This document shows positions 34,044-42,629 of a DNA stretch of 64,000 bases, in pieces. Made by a program: the position numbers and the translations under genes. The DNA is from Sphingomonas sp. ERG5 (lineage in GTDB: Bacteria; Pseudomonadota; Alphaproteobacteria; Sphingomonadales; Sphingomonadaceae), in contig NZ_JSXI01000045.1 in the NCBI RefSeq assembly GCF_000803065.1, positions 1-64,000 of the forward strand. Direction: 5' to 3'. The notes below the pieces were generated by a model. The model worked only from the letters and a program-made list of their open reading frames with translations, searched no databases and was not told the origin of the DNA. Each line of letters begins with the position of its first letter. Position 1 is the first letter of the stretch.

Positions 34044-35651
34044 CTATCCGAACAGCCGCCCCAGCACGCTCTTGTCGCGCAGGATCTCGTGCGCGGCATT
34101 ATGCCCCGGCGCGCCGGTCACGCCGCCGCCCGGATGCGTGCCCGCGCCGCACATATAGAGCCCTTTGATCGGCGCACGATAGTCGCCATGGCCCAGCACC
34201 GGCCGCGCTGCCCAGAGCTGGTCGAGCGACATATGGCCGTGCATGATGTCGCCGCCGATCAGCCCGAACTTGCGCTCCAGGTCGAGCGGCGAATGAATCT
34301 GCCGCGCGATGATCGAGCCTTTGAAGTTCGGCGCATGTTTGGTGACGGTATCGACGATCAGGTCGGCGGCGGCCTCGCGCTCGTCGTCCCAGTTGCGCCC
34401 ATCCGGCAGCACCGGCGCGAACTGCTGGCAGAACAGGCTGGCGATATGCTGTCCCGGCGGCGCGAGGCTGTCATCGACCGAGGTCGGGATCTTCATCTCG
34501 ACGATCGGCTCGTCCGACCAGCCCTTGGCCTTCGCGTCAGTGAACGCCTTGTCCATATAATCGAGCGTCGGCGAGATGATGATGCCGCAGGTGTGGTGCT
34601 CGGCCACTTGCTTGCCCGGCAGGACCGAGAAATCGGGCAGTTCGGACAAAGCGACATTCATCCGGAACGTGCCGGAGCCGGTCTTGAAATTGTCCATCCG
34701 CCGCGCGAATTCGGGCGTCATATCGGCGCGGTCGACCAGTTGGCGATAGAGCAGGGCCGGGCCGACATTGGCCGCGACCACTTTGGCGGCGATCTCCTCG
34801 CCGCTTTCCAGCTTCACGCCGGTGACGCGATTGCCGTCGACCAGCACCTTGGCGACTGGCGTCTCCAGGCTGATCTCGACGCCGAGCTCAGTGCATGCCT
34901 CGGCCATATATTTGGTGATCGCGCCCATCCCGCCGACGCTATGGCCCCAGGCGCCCTTCTTGCCGTTCACTTCGCCGAACACATGGTGGAGCAGCACATA
35001 GGCCGATCCGGGCGTGTCGACGCTGGCATAATTGCCGACCACGGCGTCGAACCCGAACGCTGCCTTCACATAGTCATTCTCGTACCAGCTATCGAGGAAG
35101 CTGCGCGCCGATTTGATGAACAGGTCCATCACGTCGCGCTGCGCCTCGATGTCCATGCCGGCGAGCTTGCGGCCCTGCGCCGCTGCGGCGATCAGCGCGC
35201 GGACGCCGCCACCGGCATTGGGCGGAGTCTTCAGCGCCATGTCGCGCAGCACCTCTGCGACCCGCTCCAGCGCTTCCTCATATTTGGGGAAGGTCTCGGC
35301 ATCCTTCGGCGAGAAGCGCGCGAACTCGGCCTGGGTCCGCGCGGTGCCGCCGCCGAGCTTCAGATAGCCATCGTCATGCGGGAAGAAATTGGAAATGGTC
35401 CGCTCGATGATCTTCCAGCCGCGTTCGTGTAGCCGCATGTCCTTGATCACCTTGGGACGCAGCAGGCTGACCGTGTAGCTCGCGGTCGAATTGCGGAAAC
35501 CGGGATGGAATTCCTCGGTGACGCAAGCCCCGCCGATCACGTCGCGCCGTTCGAGCACGCGGACCTTCATCCCCGCCTTGGCGAGATAGAAAGCGCAGAC
35601 CAGGCCGTTATGCCCGCCGCCAATGATCACTGCGTCGTAGGATTTGGTCAT
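34044..35651 (-). CDS. NAD(P)/FAD-dependent oxidoreductase, PYROXD2/phytoene-desaturase-like
   Basis: A 535-residue flavoprotein. The N-terminal FAD motif is DAVIIGGGHNGLVCAFYLAKAG, followed by RDVIGGACVTEE, and the C-terminal end (GLYMCGAGTHPGGGVTGAPGHNAA) is the second FAD contact seen in phytoene-desaturase-like and PYROXD2 proteins. The substrate is unknown; bacterial members are often annotated as carotenoid desaturases without proof, and no other carotenoid gene is in the window. ATG 35651 is preceded by GGGGAAGCAGAGA. A Rieske oxygenase gene lies upstream on the same strand, separated by a repeat element. Confidence 0.88.
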   Translation of the reverse strand: MTKSYDAVIIGGGHNGLVCAFYLAKAGMKVRVLERRDVIGGACVTEEFHPGFRNSTASYTVSLLRPKVIKDMRLHERGWKIIERTISNFFPHDDGYLKLGGGTARTQAEFARFSPKDAETFPKYEEALERVAEVLRDMALKTPPNAGGGVRALIAAAAQGRKLAGMDIEAQRDVMDLFIKSARSFLDSWYENDYVKAAFGFDAVVGNYASVDTPGSAYVLLHHVFGEVNGKKGAWGHSVGGMGAITKYMAEACTELGVEISLETPVAKVLVDGNRVTGVKLESGEEIAAKVVAANVGPALLYRQLVDRADMTPEFARRMDNFKTGSGTFRMNVALSELPDFSVLPGKQVAEHHTCGIIISPTLDYMDKAFTDAKAKGWSDEPIVEMKIPTSVDDSLAPPGQHIASLFCQQFAPVLPDGRNWDDEREAAADLIVDTVTKHAPNFKGSIIARQIHSPLDLERKFGLIGGDIMHGHMSLDQLWAARPVLGHGDYRAPIKGLYMCGAGTHPGGGVTGAPGHNAAHEILRDKSVLGRLFG

Positions 35652-35674
35652 TCTCTGCTTCCCCAATTTCTGGT

Positions 35675-35750
35675 CACCCCCGCGAAAGCGGGGGACCCGC
35701 TGCCTTCACTACCGTCGAGAAGAAGCGGGATTCCCGCTTTCGCGGGAATG
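35675..35750. repeat. Pair of REP-like palindromes in inverted orientation
   Basis: Two hairpins with four-base loops: CCCCCGC-GAAA-GCGGGGG at 35677-35694 and TTCCCGC-TTTC-GCGGGAA at 35731-35748. The second is an inverted, slightly diverged copy of the first, including the flanking GTCA/TGAC and CCCGCT-CTTC bases. This is the form of a bacterial interspersed mosaic element. It sits between the Rieske oxygenase and the flavoprotein gene. Confidence 0.8.
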
Positions 35751-35759
35751 ACGATGTTA

Positions 35760-36944
35760 TTATTCCGTCACTGCTCTCGGCCGGCGGCTCCAGCCCGGTG
35801 CTGGCGCGCGGTGCTGGCGCGCCTCCGGGATGATGCGGCGGATCTTTTTGGCGAAGCTGCGCAGGCATACTTCGCTCGCACCGATCGGGCCGGCGGTATA
35901 GGTTTGCGACGCCATGCCGCGCTGCACGCGCTCGATCAGCCAGGTGTCCTCGGCATTGACCGTGCGGTTGATCCGCCAATTGGCATAGCGCACCAGGCTC
36001 ATCTCGCGCCGGTCATCCGGCAGCGCGAAGCACATCTCGCGCAGCAGCGAGGTGGTCGGCGTCAGCGGCAGCCACTGCATGAAATCGATCTGGTCGGCAT
36101 ACAGGTCGAACGCCATGTTCGGCCACAGTTTGAAATAGAGCCACAGCCGCTGATTCTCCTCGGGCAAATGATCCACCTTGGGCAGATGCTTCTGGTAGAA
36201 CCGCTCCCATGGATTGGCCGAGGGGCGATCGACCAGCCGGCCCGACATTTTGTCGACCCATGGCTCGGCCTCGATCGCATAGCTTTTGCCGAACAGCCGG
36301 GTCAGCCCGTCATGCGCGACCGGGATGTGGAGATTGTCGGAATAATTGTCGCCGACATTCTTCCAGTTCACCGCCCGCTCGCGCGCACGCACCGGGCTGA
36401 TCGTCTGCATGTCCTCGAACCGGTACGGCGCGACCTGGCCGTCATAGGGCGTCATCATCTCGGCGACCGACGGCCCGCCATCATCCTCGAGCCGCACGAA
36501 CACGAAGCCGCGCCAGATCTCGATCCCGATCGGCGCAAGCCCGTTCTTCGTCATGTCGAGCGCCGGATAATCGCTGCGCATCGGCACGCCGCTTAAGCGC
36601 CCGTCAAGCTCATAGGCCCAGGCATGATAGGGGCAGACCAGCTTCTTCGCGCAGCCCTGCGGCCCTTCGACCAGCCGCATCGCGCGGTGGCGGCAGACAT
36701 TGGCGAAGGCGCGGATCTGTCCGTCCTCGCCGCGCACCGCGATGACGCTTTCGCCGATATAGTCGAGCGTGTGGTAATCCCCGGTCCTGGGGATGTCGCC
36801 GACATGGCAGACGATCTGCCACGATGGGCGAATAACGCGCGCGACTTCGACGTCGAAATATTCCGGGTCGGTATAGAGCCAGCCGGGCAGGCTCCAGTCC
36901 GCATCGGGATCATGCGCTTCCATGTCGGCAAAACGATGCGCCAT
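35760..36944 (-). CDS. Rieske non-haem iron ring-hydroxylating oxygenase alpha subunit
   Basis: A 394-residue oxygenase. The Rieske [2Fe-2S] site is C84-R-H86 and C104-P-Y-H107. The mononuclear iron region (KNVGDNYSDNLHIPVAH) holds the bridging aspartate and the two histidines. Members oxidise aromatic rings or demethylate quaternary amines; the divergent BetI-like regulator hints at an amine such as a betaine or choline-type compound. A reductase subunit gene is not adjacent. The start at 36944 follows a short gap to the palindrome at 36966-36985. Confidence 0.9.
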   Translation of the reverse strand: MAHRFADMEAHDPDADWSLPGWLYTDPEYFDVEVARVIRPSWQIVCHVGDIPRTGDYHTLDYIGESVIAVRGEDGQIRAFANVCRHRAMRLVEGPQGCAKKLVCPYHAWAYELDGRLSGVPMRSDYPALDMTKNGLAPIGIEIWRGFVFVRLEDDGGPSVAEMMTPYDGQVAPYRFEDMQTISPVRARERAVNWKNVGDNYSDNLHIPVAHDGLTRLFGKSYAIEAEPWVDKMSGRLVDRPSANPWERFYQKHLPKVDHLPEENQRLWLYFKLWPNMAFDLYADQIDFMQWLPLTPTTSLLREMCFALPDDRREMSLVRYANWRINRTVNAEDTWLIERVQRGMASQTYTAGPIGASEVCLRSFAKKIRRIIPEARQHRAPAPGWSRRPRAVTE

Positions 36945-36965
36945 CCCGGCCTCCCAAGATTATCT

Positions 36966-36985
36966 TGTTGAACGATCGTACAACA
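36966..36985. promoter_or_regulatory. TetR/BetI-type operator palindrome
   Basis: TGTTGAACGATCGTACAACA is a 20-bp dyad with a single mismatched pair (A/A at positions 6 and 15). It lies in the 78-bp gap between the Rieske oxygenase and the TetR gene, so one bound regulator could control both. Its TTGAACG core resembles sites described for BetI-type repressors. Confidence 0.7.
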
Positions 36986-37022
36986 GGCTGCACGCCAACG
37001 CAATTGCTGTTATGGCGGTGCC

Positions 37023-37616
37023 ATGACCCAGCCTGCCTTCTCCCGCGCCGAACCCGATGCGCGCCGCCTCAGCCTGATCGAGGCGACCGCGCGCGTGCTT
37101 GCGTCGCATGGCGCGGCTGGCGCATCGGTGCGGGCGATCGCGGTCGAGGCCGGCGTGTCGCCCGGGCTGGTCAGCCATTATTTCGACGGCGTCGATGCGC
37201 TGGTCGCCGCGACCTATATGCATGTCGGCGAGCGGGTCAGCACCGCGCTCGATGCCGGCGTTGCCGCGGCCGGCCCGGATCCGCGCGCGCGGCTCGACGC
37301 CTATGTCACTGCCAGTTTCCACCCGCCGATCGCCGATCCCGGCCTGCTCGCCACCTGGCTGGCCTTCTGGAGCCTGGTCAAGGCGCGCCCGGGGATCGCC
37401 GCGCTGCACGATGATATCTATGCCGCCTATCGCCGCGATCTGGAGGCGCTGCTGCTGGAATGCGGCGTCGCCTCCGCCGACCTGCGCCTGACCGCGATCG
37501 CGATCACGGCGCTGGTCGACGGGCTATGGCTCGAACTCTGTCTGTCGCCGACCACCTTCACCGCTGACGAGGCGCGCGGCATCGCCGGACGCCAGATCGC
37601 GGCGCTGCTGGGTTAG
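37023..37616 (+). CDS. TetR family regulator, BetI-like
   Basis: A 197-residue repressor. Residues 15-62 form the TetR helix-turn-helix (ATARVLASHGAAGASVRAIA, then GVSPGLVSHYFDGVDAL). The C-terminal part (LLATWLAFWSLVKARPG, DLEALLLECG, ALVDGLWLELCL) matches the BetI-type ligand domain. It is divergent from the Rieske oxygenase gene, with a palindromic operator between, and is likely to repress that gene and itself until an amine ligand binds. Confidence 0.88.
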   Translation: MTQPAFSRAEPDARRLSLIEATARVLASHGAAGASVRAIAVEAGVSPGLVSHYFDGVDALVAATYMHVGERVSTALDAGVAAAGPDPRARLDAYVTASFHPPIADPGLLATWLAFWSLVKARPGIAALHDDIYAAYRRDLEALLLECGVASADLRLTAIAITALVDGLWLELCLSPTTFTADEARGIAGRQIAALLG

Positions 37617-37632
37617 AGAGAACCACACCGCA

Positions 37633-37721
37633 CCCGTTCGCCCTGAGCTTGTCGAAGGGCCGTTCTTTCTTTTCGATGGTTCGAAGAAGAGTGGTGCTTC
37701 GACAAGCCCAGCACGAACGGG
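37633..37721. repeat. Sphingomonad interspersed inverted repeat pair
   Basis: A 28-nt arm at 37633-37660 (begins CCCGTTCGCCCTGAGC, contains TTGTCGAAG) is matched in inverted, diverged form at 37694-37721 (ends CACGAACGGG). The same family recurs at 48963-48995. It lies between the TetR gene and the convergent M20 peptidase gene and could fold into a long transcript-end structure. Confidence 0.75.
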
Positions 37722-37736
37722 AGAGGGGGCTCAACC

Positions 37737-39125
37737 CTATTTGGAAAGATCCGTGATCAGCGATTTCCAATAGGCCATGGACGGCTTGATATTGGCGAGC
37801 GGGGTGCGCTCGTTGAGGCCGTGGCTGAACGAATCCGAATCCTTGATGAAGGTCGGGCTGACGCCATAGCTCGGCACATTTCGGCTGCGGAACCACATGC
37901 TGTCGCTCGCGCCCGCCGACATGCCCGGGATGATCGGCACGCCCTTGTATCCGATGTCGAGCGCCTTCCTGACTGCCTTCATCACATCGGGCCGCATTGG
38001 TGAGGCGTCGTTGGGGATGGTGCCCATGTCGACATATCTGATCGTCATCGCCGGGTCGGCGGCGAGGTTGACCAGCTTGGCCTGGACATCCTCGACCTTC
38101 ACGCCGGGGAAGATGCGGCAATTGATCATTGCGGTGGCGCGCTGCGGCAGTGCGTTCATCGCATGGCCGCCGCTCAGCATCGTCGCGACGCAGGTCGTGC
38201 CGATCTGTCCGATATAGGCGGGATTCGCCGTCAGCGTCGCGATCGCCGCCTTGTCGCTCTGGTCGGCGGCAAAGGCGCGCATCGCCGCTGCGGTTTCGCC
38301 GGTCTGCTGCTTGGCGGCCTCGATGAAGAATGCCTTGGTCAGTTCGTTCGCCTGAGGTGGGAACTGATAGGCGCCGATCCGGTCGAGCACGGCGGACAGC
38401 TGATAGATCGGGTTGAGTTTGCGCGGCGCGCTCGAATGGCCGCCGGGATTGGTGAATTCGAGCTGGAAATCGGCATAGGTCTTCTCCGCGCCCTGCAGCG
38501 TGAAGAATTGCGGATGGCCGTCTTCGGCCAGTGATCCGCCGCCGCCATCGGCATTGAGCACCAGCTCGGCATTGGGAAATTGCGCGGCGAGCGCCTGGGT
38601 CGTCTTCATTGTCGTCTCTTCGTCGCCCGAATAGGCGATGACGATGTCGCGGCGCGGCTTGTAGCCGTCGCGCTTCAACTGCAGCAGCGTGGCGATCACC
38701 TCGGCCCCGTCGAGCTTCATGTCGGTCGCGCCGCGCCCGAACAGATAACCATTCTCGATGATTGGCGTGAACGGGTCGCGCTGCCAGTCGGCGGGCTTGG
38801 CTTCGACCACGTCCATATGGCCGGAAACGACCAGCGGCTTGGCCGCGCCGTCGGTGCCGCGATAGCGCGCGACGAGATAGGCGGTATCGTCCACTCTGGT
38901 CACCGTCACATCGCCGGCGGCGAATCCGCCCGCGAGCAGCAGGTCCTTCAGATAGTTGGCATAATCGGGGGTCTGGTTGCCCGGGCCCTGCACGGTGCGA
39001 AAGGCGATGGCGCGCTTGGCGATATCCAGCGCCTGCGCTTCGGCCTGGCTGTTGTCGGCGCCCTTGGCCTGTGCCGCGCCCGTCATCAGCGCTAACGCCG
39101 CCACCATCGAACCCAATTGCCGCAT
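37737..39125 (-). CDS. M20/M25/M40 family metallopeptidase, exported
   Basis: A 462-residue zinc hydrolase acting on peptides or acylated amino acids. It has a signal peptide (MRQLGSMVAALALMTGAAQA). Metal-site residues are recognisable: H103-M-D105 (SGHMDVV), D135 in GRGATDMKLD, and E169-E170 in YSGDEET, with a later histidine in the C-terminal part. A dimerisation (lid) domain would cover the middle. Export suggests scavenging of peptides in the periplasm. It ends beside the inverted repeat pair. Confidence 0.92.
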   Translation of the reverse strand: MRQLGSMVAALALMTGAAQAKGADNSQAEAQALDIAKRAIAFRTVQGPGNQTPDYANYLKDLLLAGGFAAGDVTVTRVDDTAYLVARYRGTDGAAKPLVVSGHMDVVEAKPADWQRDPFTPIIENGYLFGRGATDMKLDGAEVIATLLQLKRDGYKPRRDIVIAYSGDEETTMKTTQALAAQFPNAELVLNADGGGGSLAEDGHPQFFTLQGAEKTYADFQLEFTNPGGHSSAPRKLNPIYQLSAVLDRIGAYQFPPQANELTKAFFIEAAKQQTGETAAAMRAFAADQSDKAAIATLTANPAYIGQIGTTCVATMLSGGHAMNALPQRATAMINCRIFPGVKVEDVQAKLVNLAADPAMTIRYVDMGTIPNDASPMRPDVMKAVRKALDIGYKGVPIIPGMSAGASDSMWFRSRNVPSYGVSPTFIKDSDSFSHGLNERTPLANIKPSMAYWKSLITDLSK

Positions 39126-39209
39126 CTGCGTGACCCTTTTTTGTCGTTGAGCGGGTCATGCTAGGCGGCTCGTTGCTCGCGTCAACGGGGGCGGCTTACC
39201 CGTCATGGG

Positions 39210-40910
39210 TCACTCGCCGGGCGGGTTGCGCAGCACGAACCGGACATTTTCGGTGACTGGCCCCGAGAGCAGGAAACCCGTGACTCGCCCCGCAGCGTCG
39301 CGCTGGAAAACGACCTTCTGAAAAAAACTTTCGGAGCTTGAGAACATGTCCGGCTGATAAGCGCTCAGCCGAACGGCGGGTCGCCGTGCATGCCATGCCG
39401 TCAGCACATCTTTCTCGACCTTCAGTTCATAATCGGTGTCGAGCTCGGCGCTGTAATATCGTCCGGCGAATTCCTTCGACATCGCCGTTGCGGGGGAGAA
39501 GGAGGCGAGCGTCACGCGCTTCGCCCGCAACGCGCCGTGGAGGCCGATGCGATACTGGAAACTCGGCGCCTGTCCCGCCGGCTGGTCGGGAAACTCGATC
39601 GCCAGGTCGCTCTTCGCATTCAGCTGGAAACTATGCGCCGACAAGGGCGGGAGTGCAGTCGGCGCGGGGTCATTCAGGGCGCCGAACAACAGCTGTTTGC
39701 CATCGCTGCTCAGCGTGAAGATGAGGCCGGGGAACAGCTCGTAGTTCCCGGCATAACCGGCCAGTTGCGCCGCATCCGGCATGGTGGGCGCCAGGCGTTC
39801 CGGTGCGCGATAGGCCGGGCGATCCGCCAGATAGATGTCGGCGATGGCGAATGCGATCTTCGCACTATCGATATCGGCGGCGTTGCTCAGCACCGAGACC
39901 GAGAATCGCTCTCCCGGGATGCGCAGCAGGAACGCGCGGAACCCGGCATCGCGTCCGCCATGGCTCCAGGTGTCGAGCCCGCGATAGGGACGATGTTCCT
40001 GGCCCAGCGCATAGATATTGACGGTGCCGTCGTTGAGCACGCCCTGCTCCTCCATGCGGCGCAGCGCCTGTGTGCCGCCAATGACGGGATGCTCGAAATT
40101 CAGGGCCCAGCGGCTGAGGTCCTCGGCTGTGGTCGTCAGGCCGGAAGGGCCGGCGGTGGCATAGTTGAGAACCTCGCGCGCATAGCCGCTGGCGGTGGGG
40201 CGATAGGACAGCACGCGTTCGGGCACCACGTCCGAAATATCTTCGGGAAAGCGGGTATGGGTCATGCCCAGCGGGCGAAAGATCCGCTCCTCGCAAAACG
40301 CGTTCAGGCTCTTGCCCGAAACCCGGCGCACCACCGCCGCCAGCAGGCTGTAGCCGGAGTTGGTGTACTGATATGCCGTTCCCGGCGCGAAATTGGTGGC
40401 GCGCTGGCGCAGGATCATCGCCAGGACCTGATCATCCGTGACCAGATCCTCCGGCCGCCACCCGGCCATCGCCAGCAGCGTCCATTGGTCGCGCAGCCCG
40501 CTGGTGTGGTTCAGCAACTGGCGCAGCGTGATCGGGCCCAGCCCGGTCGCTTCGGGCAGGTAGTCGGCCAGGCGGTGGTCGATCGAGAGCTTCCCATCCT
40601 GTTCGAGCAGGATGATCGCGAACGCGGTGAATTGTTTGGACAGCGAGGCTGCATGGAAGGCAGAGACCGGTTTGATCGGGACGCCATGTTCCAGGTCGGC
40701 GAGGCCCCTGGCGGCGCTGGCAATGACCTTGCCGTCCAGCGTGACCGAGATCGCCACGCCGGGCGCATCGGGCTTGTTCCAGGGCGCGAGCAGGCGGTCG
40801 ATCGCTGCCGCTCTTTCCTCGCCCGAAGGTGGCGGCGCGGCATGTGAGGCGCTCGGAATGCCGAGCAGCATGGCTAAGGGCGCCAGGCCGCGCTTGAGAA
40901 ATGACCACAT
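39210..40910 (-). CDS. Class C beta-lactamase-fold serine hydrolase
   Basis: A 566-residue exported protein with a signal peptide (LAPLAMLLGIPSASHA). The penicillin-binding/esterase triad is present: S89-x-x-K92 (SLSK), Y182-T-N184, and an HGG segment (WSHGGRDAGF) in place of KTG. After about residue 370 comes an additional beta-rich domain seen in many sphingomonad family members. It is more likely an esterase or D-amino-acid peptidase than a true resistance beta-lactamase, because of the HGG motif and extra domain. It is divergent from nothing; the AraC gene upstream runs in the same direction. Confidence 0.88.
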   Translation of the reverse strand: MWSFLKRGLAPLAMLLGIPSASHAAPPPSGEERAAAIDRLLAPWNKPDAPGVAISVTLDGKVIASAARGLADLEHGVPIKPVSAFHAASLSKQFTAFAIILLEQDGKLSIDHRLADYLPEATGLGPITLRQLLNHTSGLRDQWTLLAMAGWRPEDLVTDDQVLAMILRQRATNFAPGTAYQYTNSGYSLLAAVVRRVSGKSLNAFCEERIFRPLGMTHTRFPEDISDVVPERVLSYRPTASGYAREVLNYATAGPSGLTTTAEDLSRWALNFEHPVIGGTQALRRMEEQGVLNDGTVNIYALGQEHRPYRGLDTWSHGGRDAGFRAFLLRIPGERFSVSVLSNAADIDSAKIAFAIADIYLADRPAYRAPERLAPTMPDAAQLAGYAGNYELFPGLIFTLSSDGKQLLFGALNDPAPTALPPLSAHSFQLNAKSDLAIEFPDQPAGQAPSFQYRIGLHGALRAKRVTLASFSPATAMSKEFAGRYYSAELDTDYELKVEKDVLTAWHARRPAVRLSAYQPDMFSSSESFFQKVVFQRDAAGRVTGFLLSGPVTENVRFVLRNPPGE

Positions 40911-41006
40911 CGACTATCTCCTCCGAACAGGATCGAAGGCGTGACGGTTCACCCGGCGGGCGGCGACCGATTTCGCAAAGTCGGACGCCCGTCCGGCACG
41001 ACAGGG

Positions 41007-42155
41007 TCAGCGCGCTTCGGCGCGCGATACTTCCCGGGCGCGCAGACGATGCGTGGTGGGGGTTTCTCCGCGATGCTTGCCGAACGCGGTATTGAAGGAG
41101 GATTTGGTATTGAACCCCACCAGATGGGCAATCTCCAGCACGGTCATCGCGTCATTGGCCGGATCGACCAGCATCGCGGCCGCCATGTCGATCCGGTACC
41201 GGTTGAGGAAGTCGAAGAAATGCAGGCCCATTTGCCGGTTGATCAGGCCCGACAGGTCGCGCTGCGTCATGCCAAGACGACGGGCGAGCCGGCCGATGGT
41301 CAGCGACGGATCCAGAAATGGCTTCTGGGCCATCATGTAGCGCTCGATATGGGCGGTCGCCTCTTCGTCGATCGTGATCGACGGTGCGGCGCCTCGCTTG
41401 CCGCGGTGCATGATGGCTTCCGCGGCCAGGCCGAGAAACAGCGATTGCCGCGCCAGCGCCGCCAGCGTCAGGGCGCAGGTAATGACCACGGCAAACAGGC
41501 CAACGGCGATCTGCAGGGTCTGAAAGCCCGTCTCGTCGCCGCGGATCGACGCCCAGCTCTTGGCCACCACCAACGTATGCGCCGCGACCGACACCGCGAT
41601 GATCGTGATGATCCAGGTCGCCGTGAAGCGGTCGGGGGGAGAGTCCGTCCGACCATCGCCTCGGCGCGACCGAACGAACAGGGCGATCATGATCGCGATA
41701 TAGGCATAGAATTGGACGTGCAGCGCTATATTGTTCGCGACAAGATCAAGGCCGGTATCGATCGACCGGCTTGATGGCGCCGCGAATGCTACCACCAGAA
41801 AACGGGGAATGAGCGAGGCGGCCGAAACCAGCGTCGCAATTGCGCCGCCAAGCAAATGGGCATGAAACCGCCGTTTCGGAAAGCACAGCGTCCCGACATA
41901 GGCGCAGAGCAATGGCATCTGCAGAAAGGACAGCGGCAGCCGAAAGATCAGGAAGTGCTGTACGCCGTCCGGGAACAGGTCGGCCGTCCAGCCGAACAGA
42001 TCGACCGCCGTCAGCAACAGGAAACCCGCGAGCAGCCGATTGGCCGGCCGCAGCGGTCCCCGGATGGCAAACAGAAACGCCGACAGCAACAGTGACAGGC
42101 AGAACGTCACCGCGCCGATCGCCGTCATGATCAGGTCGGGATGCATGGCCACCAT
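41007..42155 (-). CDS. AraC family regulator with membrane sensor domain
   Basis: A 382-residue membrane-bound transcription factor. The first 230 residues contain about seven hydrophobic segments (starting MTAIGAVTFCLSLLLSAFLF), and the last 110 form an AraC double helix-turn-helix (SLTIGRLARRLGMTQRDLSGL, then VLEIAHLVGFNTKSSFNTAF). A membrane sensor joined directly to an AraC DNA-binding domain recurs in sphingomonads and Bacteroidetes; the signal is unknown. ATG 42146 is an alternative start. The gene just downstream is the serine hydrolase, a possible target. Confidence 0.87.
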   Translation of the reverse strand: MVAMHPDLIMTAIGAVTFCLSLLLSAFLFAIRGPLRPANRLLAGFLLLTAVDLFGWTADLFPDGVQHFLIFRLPLSFLQMPLLCAYVGTLCFPKRRFHAHLLGGAIATLVSAASLIPRFLVVAFAAPSSRSIDTGLDLVANNIALHVQFYAYIAIMIALFVRSRRGDGRTDSPPDRFTATWIITIIAVSVAAHTLVVAKSWASIRGDETGFQTLQIAVGLFAVVITCALTLAALARQSLFLGLAAEAIMHRGKRGAAPSITIDEEATAHIERYMMAQKPFLDPSLTIGRLARRLGMTQRDLSGLINRQMGLHFFDFLNRYRIDMAAAMLVDPANDAMTVLEIAHLVGFNTKSSFNTAFGKHRGETPTTHRLRAREVSRAEAR

Positions 42156-42264
42156 CCTCGGCCTGGCCCCGGGGTTGGCCCCGGGATTGGCCCACCCGCT
42201 TCTTGCGACAATGCCATCGGTCCCGCCGGTGCCCCCGGAATGCCTGTGCCCTCAGGCCGAGGCG

Positions 42265-42606
42265 TCACTTGTTCTGGGTATTTCCCGCCGTCGCCGTGTC
42301 ATCGGCTGTCTGTTCGCCGCGCGAGGTGCGTGCGGTCATGCCGGTAGCCGACGCATCGTCGAGCATCTGTTCGTCGGGCGCGACTGCGGGTTCGTGCGGT
42401 GCGACTTCGGCCGTGGCGTTGGCATCCGTCACCGGCGCGGCTTCCGGCGTCGGCGAGGCGCTGGGCTCGGGCGTCGGTTCGCTGATCACGTCGCTATTCT
42501 CGGTCGGTGCCGGCGCGGGTTCGGATCCCGAACAACCGGCAAGCCCCGCCGCCAGCAGCGCGGCGGAGGCAGCGAGAAGGGCTTTACGGATCGGCTTGGT
42601 CGTCAT
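42265..42606 (-). CDS. Small Pro/Thr/Glu-rich lipoprotein
   Basis: A 113-residue predicted lipoprotein. The signal ends in the lipobox LAGC (ALLAAGLAGCSGSEP), so the mature protein is lipid-anchored at the cysteine. The rest is a low-complexity tail rich in Pro, Glu, Thr and Ala without recognisable domains, probably a flexible spacer. ATG 42606 has GAAGGA six bases upstream, better than 42612, where it abuts. It lies 23 bp after the L,D-transpeptidase stop on the same strand, suggesting a cell-envelope role. Confidence 0.75.
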   Translation of the reverse strand: MTTKPIRKALLAASAALLAAGLAGCSGSEPAPAPTENSDVISEPTPEPSASPTPEAAPVTDANATAEVAPHEPAVAPDEQMLDDASATGMTARTSRGEQTADDTATAGNTQNK

Positions 42607-42629
42607 CGTCATTCCTTCAGAATATAGTG

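Noticed and set aside
39210..40910. Antibiotic-resistance beta-lactamase
   Set aside because: The KTG motif is replaced by HGG and an extra C-terminal domain is present, which fits esterase or peptidase members of the fold.
42164..42195. Two and a half copies of a 12-bp tandem TGGCCCCGGG unit upstream of the AraC gene
   Set aside because: Too short and too GC-rich to separate from chance slippage; no function can be argued.
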